Made by a program: the position numbers and the translations under genes | Origin: an uncultured Desulfovibrio sp. | GTDB lineage: Bacteria; Desulfobacterota; Desulfovibrionia; Desulfovibrionales; Desulfovibrionaceae | Assembly (NCBI GenBank): GCA_900553145.1 | Contig: USCL01000262.1 | Span: forward strand, 1 to 5,047 | Reading direction: 5' to 3' | DNA: 5,047 nucleotides | Notes under the pieces: model-generated | What the model saw: the letters and a program-made list of their open reading frames with translations, nothing else | Databases searched by the model: none | Told to the model about the DNA's origin: nothing | Part shown: one piece after another, positions 1 to 5,047 of the stretch | How the letters are laid out: every line of letters begins with the position of its first letter | How positions within the stretch are numbered: position 1 is the first letter of the stretch

Positions 1-27
1 GGGGCGGAGCCCCTTGCCGCCGGAGGC
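1..27. repeat. Partial GC-rich inverted-repeat element at left edge
   Basis: Two symmetric elements sit side by side. GGGGC-GGA-GCCCC at 1-13 is a perfect 5-bp stem with a 3-base loop. GCCGCCGGAGGC at 16-27 is a near-palindrome with one mismatched pair (G19/A24). Read on the minus strand, the block runs GATGCCTCCGGCGGC then AAGGGG, which resembles a motif I recall as frequent between genes in Desulfovibrio genomes. The element probably continues left of the window. It could act as a short RNA hairpin in the leader of murD or as the end of a terminator-like structure for the upstream gene, but no T-tract is visible on either strand. The symmetry is seen directly; the repeat-family link is from memory. 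Confidence 0.4.
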
Positions 28-33
28 ATCATT

Positions 34-37
34 GGAG
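34..37 (+). promoter_or_regulatory. Ribosome binding site of murD
   Basis: GGAG lies 2 nt before the ATG at 40 and 5 nt before the in-frame ATG at 43, so it favours the second ATG. A stronger GGAGG at 22-26 is 13 nt from the first ATG, which is too far to be ideal, and it belongs to the palindrome at 16-27. The two candidate starts differ by only one methionine. Confidence 0.5.
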
Positions 38-39
38 TC

Positions 40-1377
40 ATGATGAAAGCTGCAAACGAGACGTTCACGAAGCCTGCGCCGGCGGTGAAACCGGGCGACC
101 TCGCGGTTGTTGTGGGAGCCGGGGTTTCCGGCGTGGCCGCCGCCAAACTGCTGCACAAGATGGGTGCGCGGGTGCGGCTGCTGGATCGTTCCCTGGATCG
201 CATTCCGGCTGATTTCGCGGAATGGGCGGAGTCCGCGGGCGTGGAAATCGTGTGCGGCGAGCATTCGTCGGGCCAGTTCCGGGGTGCGAAACTGGTCGTG
301 CCGAGCCCCGGAGTGGCCGCTGCGGTCATCAAAAAGTTTTTGCTCGAAGACAATCCGCCGGAGATCATGGCCGAAACCGAACTGGCATGGCGTCAGCTTT
401 CCGGCGAGCCGGTGCTCGGCGTGACCGGGACCAGCGGCAAGACCACGACCACCAGCCTGTGCGCGGCCATGCTGAAGGAGCAGGGCCTCAAGGTGTTCAC
501 GGGCGGCAATATCGGTACGCCGCTGTCCGAGTATGTCCTGTCCGGCGAAAAGGCGGACGTGGTGGTGCTGGAGCTGTCCAGTTTCCAGCTGCAGACGTGC
601 TCGACGCTGCGCCCGCGCGTGGGCATCCTGCTGAACATCAGCGAAAACCATCTTGATTTCCACAAGGATATGGACGAGTACATCAGCGCCAAGATGCACT
701 TGTTCGCCAACCAGTGCGAGGCGGATCTCGCCGTATTGCAGGAAGGCATGGACGGCCTCGCGGACAGGTACGGGGTCAAGGCGCGGAAGGTTCATTATAC
801 GGAATCCGCCCGTTTTCCGGATATGCAGCTCATGGGCCCGCATAACCGCTGCAATGCCGAAGCCGCATGGCTGGCCTGCCGGGAATTTGGCGTGGCCGAA
901 GAGGCCGCCGCTCGTGCCGTCGCCGCGTTCCGGCCGTTGGAGCACCGGCTGGAAAAGGTCGCGGAAATCAACGGGGTGCTGTATGTGAACGATTCCAAGT
1001 GCACGACCGTGGAAGCCCTGCGGGTGGCGTTGTCGTCATTCGACCGCCCCGTGGTGCTGCTTGCCGGGGGCAAGTTCAAGGGCGGGGATCTGCCGGGTTT
1101 GTGCCCGCTGCTGCGGAAGCATGCCCGGTGCGTGGCCTTGTTCGGCGCGAGCCGCGAACGGTTCGAACCGGCATGGCGGGACACGCTGCCCGTGACGTGG
1201 GATCGCACGCTGGAACTGGCCTTGCGCCGTGTGGCGGGCAGGGACGGACGGCCCGCGCTGGCCCATGAAGGCGATGTGGTGCTGCTGGCTCCGGCATGTT
1301 CCAGCTATGACCAGTACCCCAACTATCTGCGGCGCGGCGAAGATTTCAAGCGCGTCGTCCGTGAGGTGCTCGCATGA
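40..1377 (+). CDS. murD: UDP-N-acetylmuramoyl-L-alanine--D-glutamate ligase MurD
   Basis: Cytoplasmic ATP-dependent ligase that adds D-glutamate to UDP-MurNAc-L-Ala, the second amino-acid step of peptidoglycan precursor synthesis. The 445 residues match the usual length of about 440-450. The N-terminal UDP-binding Rossmann domain shows G26-A-G28-V-S-G31, with acidic D49 ending the second strand. The central ATPase domain has the P-loop TGTSGKTT (129-136, K134), ELSSFQL (178-184), NISENHLDFH (199-208, Mg-binding region) and K218 in the AK context expected of the carbamylated lysine. The C-terminal domain carries HR (302-303), NDSK (317-320), AGGKFKGGD and the APACSSYDQY signature (417-426). 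Small departures from the E. coli motifs are GTSGKT in place of GTNGKS and DSKCTT in place of DSKATN. The start is ATG 40 or ATG 43; the reading frame stays open to the window edge, but the upstream residues do not look like MurD. Its stop overlaps the ftsW start. Confidence 0.96.
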   Translation: MMKAANETFTKPAPAVKPGDLAVVVGAGVSGVAAAKLLHKMGARVRLLDRSLDRIPADFAEWAESAGVEIVCGEHSSGQFRGAKLVVPSPGVAAAVIKKFLLEDNPPEIMAETELAWRQLSGEPVLGVTGTSGKTTTTSLCAAMLKEQGLKVFTGGNIGTPLSEYVLSGEKADVVVLELSSFQLQTCSTLRPRVGILLNISENHLDFHKDMDEYISAKMHLFANQCEADLAVLQEGMDGLADRYGVKARKVHYTESARFPDMQLMGPHNRCNAEAAWLACREFGVAEEAAARAVAAFRPLEHRLEKVAEINGVLYVNDSKCTTVEALRVALSSFDRPVVLLAGGKFKGGDLPGLCPLLRKHARCVALFGASRERFEPAWRDTLPVTWDRTLELALRRVAGRDGRPALAHEGDVVLLAPACSSYDQYPNYLRRGEDFKRVVREVLA

Positions 1378-2519
1378 CGATGGCCCGTCGCCGTGCCCTG
1401 TCGTCCGGATTCCGGGCGACGCCGGACAACGCCCCTGTCGGCCAGTACGACTGGGGGCTGATCGCGTTGTTCCTCATGCTGTTGTGCATCGGCCTGCTCA
1501 TGGTGCTTTCCGCCAGCGGCGTGGTGGCGGAGCGGATCAACGGAGACAAGTATTTCTTTTTCAAGCGCCAGCTTCTGTATGCGGCCGTGGGCGGGGTCGT
1601 GATGTGGGTTCTTGCGGCCGTGCCGCGCCACATCCTGTATAAGCTCCAGTACCCGTTCCTGCTGTTTGTGCTGATGCTGCTGTTCGTCACCCTGAGCCCG
1701 CTGGGTTCGCGCGTCAACGGGGCGCAGCGGTGGATCTCGGTGAAGTTTTTCTCCATCCAGCCGCTGGAGTTCGCCAAGGTCGCCCTTGCCCTGTATCTGG
1801 CCTACTTTATGAGCACCAAACAGGAGCTGGTGAAGACGTTCAGCAAAGGGATCATCCCGCCGTTCGCCATGACGGCCTTGTTCTGTTTCCTGCTGCTGGC
1901 CCAGCCGGACTTCGGGGGCGCTGTGGTGCTCTCGCTGATCCTGTTCTTCATGTGCCTGATCGGCGGGACCCGGTTCATTTATCTGTTCATGGCCATCGGC
2001 GTCGGCCTGGCCGGCGCGCTGGCGCTGATCATCTTTGAGCCGTACCGCGCCCGGCGTCTGGTGGCGTTCCTTGATCCCTTCGCGGACGCCCAGAATGCGG
2101 GGTATCAGCTTGTGCAGTCGCTCTATGCGCTGGGTTCCGGCGGCTTTTTCGGCGTGGGCATGGGCGGCAGCTCGCAGAAGATGTTCTATCTGCCCGAAGC
2201 GCACAACGACTTCATCATGGCGGTGGTGGGCGAGGAGCTCGGCTTTTTCGGCATGACGCTGATCATGGTGCTGTTCGCCATGCTTTTCATACGCTGCTAC
2301 AAGATCATCATGGGGCAGTCGGATCTGCGTGATCGTTTTTCGGCTTTCGGCGTGACGCTGGTGCTGGCTATCGGCGCCACGCTCAATCTGGCCGTGGTTA
2401 TGGGGATGGCCCCGCCCAAGGGGGTGGCCATGCCGTTTTTGAGCTACGGCGGCAGCAGCCTGCTTGCCAGTATGATGTGCATCGGCTTGCTGCTTAATTT
2501 TTCCCGCACGGCGCGGTGA
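1374..2519 (+). CDS. ftsW: Septal peptidoglycan glycosyltransferase FtsW (SEDS family)
   Basis: Polytopic inner-membrane enzyme of the divisome that polymerises lipid II into glycan strands together with a class B penicillin-binding protein (FtsI). The 381 residues fit FtsW. After a basic cytoplasmic tail (MTMARRR) come about ten hydrophobic segments, for example near residues 29-48, 67-83, 93-108, 131-146, 161-176, 183-197 and 201-218. SEDS signatures are NGAQRW (115-120), QPLEFAK (129-135), QPDFG (177-181), the large periplasmic loop ending LPEAHNDF with the likely catalytic D279, GEELG just after it, and PPKGVAMPFLSYGGSS (347-362). RodA is the main alternative; position between murD and murG and the SYGGSS-type C-terminus support FtsW. 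The ATG shares ATGA with the murD stop, and GAGGTG at 1363-1368 inside murD is a suitable ribosome binding site 5 nt upstream, so translation is probably coupled to murD. Confidence 0.95.
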   Translation: MTMARRRALSSGFRATPDNAPVGQYDWGLIALFLMLLCIGLLMVLSASGVVAERINGDKYFFFKRQLLYAAVGGVVMWVLAAVPRHILYKLQYPFLLFVLMLLFVTLSPLGSRVNGAQRWISVKFFSIQPLEFAKVALALYLAYFMSTKQELVKTFSKGIIPPFAMTALFCFLLLAQPDFGGAVVLSLILFFMCLIGGTRFIYLFMAIGVGLAGALALIIFEPYRARRLVAFLDPFADAQNAGYQLVQSLYALGSGGFFGVGMGGSSQKMFYLPEAHNDFIMAVVGEELGFFGMTLIMVLFAMLFIRCYKIIMGQSDLRDRFSAFGVTLVLAIGATLNLAVVMGMAPPKGVAMPFLSYGGSSLLASMMCIGLLLNFSRTAR

Positions 2520-2520
2520 C

Positions 2521-2527
2521 AGGAAAG
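2521..2527 (+). promoter_or_regulatory. Ribosome binding site deciding the murG start
   Basis: AGGAAAG lies in the 11-nt gap after the ftsW stop. Its AGGA core ends 6 nt before the ATG at 2531. The longer in-frame GTG at 2516 has no comparable site upstream, so this element favours the ATG. Confidence 0.65.
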
Positions 2528-2530
2528 AAG

Positions 2531-3607
2531 ATGGGCGTTCGGGTTATCCTGACCACCGGCGGAACCGGTGGACATATTTTTCCGGCGTTGGCCGTGGCGG
2601 AACAGTTGCGGCGCGAGGGCGCGGAGCTGTTGTTCGTCGGCTCGGAGTACGGTTCCGAAGCGAAGCTGGCGAAACAGGCCGGTCTGGAATTCCGGGGGCT
2701 GCCCGTGCGCGGCGTGCTCGGGCGCGGGCTGCGCTCCGTGGGCGCGCTGTGGGGGCTGTTCCGCGCCGTGTTCATGGCCCGTGCCATCGTGAAGGCGTTC
2801 CGGCCCGATGCCGTCATCGGTTTCGGGGCCTATGCCTCCTTCCCTTCGCTGGCGGCGGCCAAGCTTTCCGGCGTTCCCATCGCCGTGCATGAGCAGAACG
2901 CCATGCCGGGCCTGACCAACCGTATGCTGGCGAAGCTGGCAAAACGGGTCTTCCTCTCTTTGCCGGACGTGACCGGGGCTTTTGATGCGAAAAAAAGCGT
3001 ACAGACGGGCAATCCCGTGCGCGAGGCTATCGTGGAGGCCGGAAAAGGCGCCGTGGAGCATCCGGGGACCCGCCGTCTGCTGGTCATGGGCGGCAGCCAA
3101 GGGGCGAAAGCCGTCAATTCCGTGATCCTCGCCAGCCTGGAGCGGCTGATGAGGGCCGGGATCGAGATCCGGCATCAGACCGGTTCCTTCGATCTGGAGC
3201 GCGTGCTTGCCGGGTACCGGGCGCATGGGGTCGACGCTTCAGGCGTGACGCCGTTTATCGAAGACGTGGCCGGGGCGTACCAGTGGGCGGATTTGGTGCT
3301 GTGCCGGGCCGGGGCGACTTCCGTGGCGGAGCTTGCCGTGGCCGGAAAGCCCGCCGTGCTCGTCCCGTTCCCTTACGCGACGCACGATCATCAGACATAC
3401 AACGCGCGGGTTATGGTTGATCAGGGGGCTGCGCTGCTGGTGGCGGAAAAAGACCTCCCACATTTGGACGCGGGGGGGATGCTCATCAATCTGTTGATGG
3501 ATCCCGGCACGCTGCACACGATGTCTCAGATGGCGCACACCTGCGCGCGCCCCGATGCCGCCGTCAAGGTGGCGCAGGGTGTCCTCGCGCTGTGCCGTCA
3601 GAGTTGA
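2531..3607 (+). CDS. murG: UDP-N-acetylglucosamine--undecaprenyl-PP-MurNAc-pentapeptide GlcNAc transferase MurG
   Basis: Peripheral inner-membrane glycosyltransferase (GT28, GT-B fold) that moves GlcNAc from UDP-GlcNAc to lipid I, making lipid II on the cytoplasmic face. From ATG 2531 the protein has 358 residues, typical for MurG. The N-terminal domain starts almost at once with the glycine loop TGGTGGHIFPA (9-19, H15). It continues with the second glycine-rich loop GFGAYASFPS and the HEQN motif (120-123). The linker has TGNPVR (159-164). The C-terminal UDP-GlcNAc domain shows GGSQGA (187-192), HQTG, FIEDV, and CRAGATSVAELA with E267 at the position that contacts the uridine ribose in E. coli, followed by HQTYNA around Q288. 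A GTG at 2516 would add five residues (MTGKK) and overlap the ftsW stop as GTGA. I prefer ATG 2531 because AGGA is correctly spaced and MurG proteins normally begin just before the glycine loop. Confidence 0.95.
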   Translation: MGVRVILTTGGTGGHIFPALAVAEQLRREGAELLFVGSEYGSEAKLAKQAGLEFRGLPVRGVLGRGLRSVGALWGLFRAVFMARAIVKAFRPDAVIGFGAYASFPSLAAAKLSGVPIAVHEQNAMPGLTNRMLAKLAKRVFLSLPDVTGAFDAKKSVQTGNPVREAIVEAGKGAVEHPGTRRLLVMGGSQGAKAVNSVILASLERLMRAGIEIRHQTGSFDLERVLAGYRAHGVDASGVTPFIEDVAGAYQWADLVLCRAGATSVAELAVAGKPAVLVPFPYATHDHQTYNARVMVDQGAALLVAEKDLPHLDAGGMLINLLMDPGTLHTMSQMAHTCARPDAAVKVAQGVLALCRQS

Positions 3608-3609
3608 AA

Positions 3610-3614
3610 AAGGA
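3610..3614 (+). promoter_or_regulatory. Ribosome binding site deciding the murC start
   Basis: AAGGA lies in the 14-nt murG-murC gap, 7 nt before the ATG at 3622. The upstream in-frame GTG at 3592 is inside murG and has no similar site in front of it, so the shorter start is favoured. Confidence 0.65.
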
Positions 3615-3621
3615 AACGACA

Positions 3622-4986
3622 ATGCGTACCAAGTTTACGAAAATCCATATGATCGGCATCGGCGGATCGGGTATGAGCGGCATCGCCGAAGTGCTCCTGA
3701 ACCTCGGTTACGAGGTGCATGGCTCGGACATGGCGGACGGCCCCGTGGTTCAGCGTTTGCGCGCGCTTGGGGCGGATATCCATATCGGGCATGCCGCCGG
3801 GAATGTGGATGACGTCAGCGTGCTGGTGAAATCCAGCGCGGTGGCCGAAGACAACCCCGAAGTGCTCGCCGCCCGTCAGAAAGGCATTCCGGTGATCCCC
3901 CGCGCGGAGATGCTCGCCGAGCTCATGCGGCTGCGGACCGGGATCGCCATTGCCGGGACGCACGGCAAGACCTCCACGACCTCGCTGACCGCCGCCATTT
4001 TCGACGCCGCCAGCCTCGATCCCACGGTCATCATCGGGGGCCGGATCAACGCGTATGGCGCCAACGCCCGTCTGGGGCAGGGCGAATATCTGATCGCCGA
4101 AGCCGACGAGTCCGACGGCTCGTTCCTCTGCCTGTTGCCGATCATCAACGTCGTGACCAATGTGGATCGCGACCATCTGGATCACTACGGCAATCAGGAA
4201 GCGATTGACGAGGCGTTCGTCAGTTTCATGAACCAGATCCCGTTCTACGGGCTGAACGTCGTGTGCGGCGACGACCCCGGCGTGGAACGGCTGCTGCCCC
4301 GCGTGAAGCGGCCCGTGGTGACCTACGGGTTCGGCCCGGACAACCACATCAGGGCGGAAGTGCTGGAGTGCGGGGTCATCAACCGGTTCAGGGTGTTCAT
4401 CAGGGGCGAGGGGCTCGGCGAAGTGACGTTGCGTCAGCCGGGCCGCCACAACATCCTGAACGCGCTTGCCGCCATCGGCGTGGCGCTGGACGCTGGCATT
4501 GAGCCGCATTTCTGCATAGAAGGGCTGGCCCGGTTCGGCGGGGTGGGGCGGCGTTTCGAGCACAAGGGCGAAAAGAACGATATCCTCGTGGTGGACGACT
4601 ACGGGCACCATCCCGTGGAAATCGCCGCGACGCTGGCGACGGCCCGCACCGCTTACCCGGATCGCCGGGTTGTGGTGGCGTTTCAGCCGCACCGTTTTTC
4701 GCGGACGCAGGCGCTGTTCGGCGAGTTCTGCCATGTCCTCGGCACTGTGGACAAGCTGTTGCTGACGGAAATCTATCCCGCCTCGGAAAAGCCCATTCCC
4801 GGTGTGAACGGGCAGAACCTCGCGCAGGGCATCCGGCAGGTGTCGGATGCGGACGTGAGTTATTTCCAGAATTTTGACGAGATGGTCGCCGCGTTGCCGG
4901 GCATCCTCAAACCCGGCGATCTGTTCCTGACCATCGGTGCGGGCAACGTGACCACCGTGGGGCCGCGTTTCCTCGCGCAGGAGTAA
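3622..4986 (+). CDS. murC: UDP-N-acetylmuramate--L-alanine ligase MurC
   Basis: Cytoplasmic ATP-dependent ligase that joins L-alanine to UDP-MurNAc, the first amino-acid step of the stem peptide. From ATG 3622 it has 454 residues, normal for MurC. The N-terminal domain opens with GIGGSGMSGIA (12-22) and GSD (35-37), the UDP-sugar binding site. The ATPase core has GTHGKTSTT (112-120, K116), EADESDG (160-166) and NVDRDHLDHY (180-189, H185). The C-terminal region has GRHNILN (274-280), GRRFE (309-313), the MurC hallmark DDYGHHP (325-331), QPHRFSRT (355-362), TEIYPASE (382-389) and GAGNVTTVG near the end. DDYGHHP with GTHGKTS separates it from MurD, MurE, MurF and Mpl, although Mpl is related. 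A GTG at 3592 would add ten residues overlapping murG and is less likely. The natural-looking C-terminus (FLAQE) suggests murC itself is intact despite the composition break just beyond it. Confidence 0.96.
   Translation: MRTKFTKIHMIGIGGSGMSGIAEVLLNLGYEVHGSDMADGPVVQRLRALGADIHIGHAAGNVDDVSVLVKSSAVAEDNPEVLAARQKGIPVIPRAEMLAELMRLRTGIAIAGTHGKTSTTSLTAAIFDAASLDPTVIIGGRINAYGANARLGQGEYLIAEADESDGSFLCLLPIINVVTNVDRDHLDHYGNQEAIDEAFVSFMNQIPFYGLNVVCGDDPGVERLLPRVKRPVVTYGFGPDNHIRAEVLECGVINRFRVFIRGEGLGEVTLRQPGRHNILNALAAIGVALDAGIEPHFCIEGLARFGGVGRRFEHKGEKNDILVVDDYGHHPVEIAATLATARTAYPDRRVVVAFQPHRFSRTQALFGEFCHVLGTVDKLLLTEIYPASEKPIPGVNGQNLAQGIRQVSDADVSYFQNFDEMVAALPGILKPGDLFLTIGAGNVTTVGPRFLAQE
4979..4983 (+). promoter_or_regulatory. 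Orphan ribosome binding site at the end of murC
   Basis: AGGAG overlaps the last murC codons and sits 5 nt before position 4989, where a next gene would be expected to start; in this type of cluster that is often murB. The triplet there is ATC, and no ATG, GTG or TTG occurs on the plus strand from 4987 to the window end. The site therefore looks like a real Shine-Dalgarno whose gene has been lost or replaced. A chance purine run within codons for Gln-Glu remains possible. Confidence 0.4.
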
Positions 4987-4988
4987 AG

Positions 4989-5047
4989 ATCAAGCGGATT
5001 ATATTTTTCAACAGCCTTAGCACCATTCTCAGCTTCTCCTACAATAT
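4989..5047 (-). pseudogene. Fragment of a CheY-like response-regulator receiver domain
   Basis: Reading the minus strand from 5045 downward gives IVGEAENGAKAVEKYN-PLDL. The part VGEAENGxxAVEKY matches the third-helix region of CheY-type receiver domains (compare VAGEATNGREAVEKYKELKPD in a known CheY). Codons are AT-rich (GCT, AAT, GAA, AAA), unlike the four mur/fts genes. Similarity ends at about 4998, or 4989 if DL is counted, and the frame then runs antisense through the murC end to a stop at 4862-4860. The conserved phospho-acceptor Asp and the rest of the domain are therefore missing. The N-terminal part would lie beyond the right edge. It may not belong to this genome at all. The family resemblance is strong for so short a peptide; the truncation is seen directly. 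Confidence 0.55.

Noticed and set aside
2..43. End of an upstream gene such as mraY in the frame stopping at TGA 41-43
   Set aside because: The predicted tail (GRSPLPPEASLES) does not resemble the usual MraY C-terminus and is encoded by the inverted-repeat block; there is too little sequence to call a gene.
1323..2204. Long minus-strand reading frame (293 aa) opposite ftsW
   Set aside because: Its translation is rich in His, Gln, Arg and Glu with no recognisable domain, as expected for the antisense of a GC-rich membrane-protein gene; ftsW on the plus strand is unambiguous.
2990..2996. Run of seven A in murG as a possible frameshift or phase-variable site
   Set aside because: The reading frame (AAA AAA AGC) does not fit the canonical X XXY YYZ slippery pattern, there is no early-stop product of interest, and the MurG motifs continue in frame on both sides.
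2444..3226. Minus-strand reading frame (260 aa) opposite murG
   Set aside because: It spans the ftsW-murG junction, has no domain signature, and lies over two well-supported genes.
3598..4734. Long minus-strand reading frame (378 aa) opposite murC
   Set aside because: Low-complexity His/Asp/Gly/Arg composition and no motifs; it is the shadow of murC codon bias.
4998..5009. TATAAT-like sequence on the minus strand near the right end
   Set aside because: It is fully explained by Lys-Tyr-Asn codons of the receiver fragment, and no -35 element at a suitable distance is visible.

Overview
The window is a tightly packed, one-direction stretch of a bacterial division and cell wall (dcw) cluster: murD, ftsW, murG, murC, all on the plus strand and covering about 98% of the sequence. 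By eye the GC content is above 60%. The gene order, the MurD/FtsW/MurG sequence style and a GC-rich inverted-repeat motif at the left edge suggest a Desulfovibrio- or Bilophila-like member of the Desulfovibrionaceae. That assignment is inference from recalled family features, not from a search.

Layout: 1-39 is a short leader with a small GC hairpin and a near-palindrome, which look like the end of a dispersed intergenic repeat. It is followed by murD (40-1377), ftsW (1374-2519, 4-nt ATGA overlap with murD), murG (2531-3607, 11-nt gap carrying its ribosome binding site), murC (3622-4986, 14-nt gap carrying its ribosome binding site) and a 61-nt tail. All four genes look full length, with the expected catalytic motifs. 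Longer antisense reading frames over them are shadows of GC-rich coding sequence.

How they work together: MurC adds L-Ala and MurD adds D-Glu to the UDP-MurNAc precursor in the cytoplasm. MurG adds GlcNAc to lipid I at the inner membrane face to make lipid II. FtsW polymerises lipid II at the septum with a partner class B PBP encoded elsewhere. The spacing implies a single transcript with translational coupling, at least between murD and ftsW. Promoters are not visible and presumably lie upstream of the window.

The one real anomaly is the right end. After the murC stop, base composition falls to 39% GC (22 of 57 bases in 4991-5047). A well-placed Shine-Dalgarno sequence has no start codon behind it. 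The minus strand reads IVGEAENGAKAVEKY, a clear match to the middle of a CheY-type receiver domain in AT-rich codon usage, cut off where murC begins. The simplest reading is a junction with foreign DNA near 4984-5000, either an assembly or library chimera or, less likely, a genuine rearrangement. I found no new biological system here.
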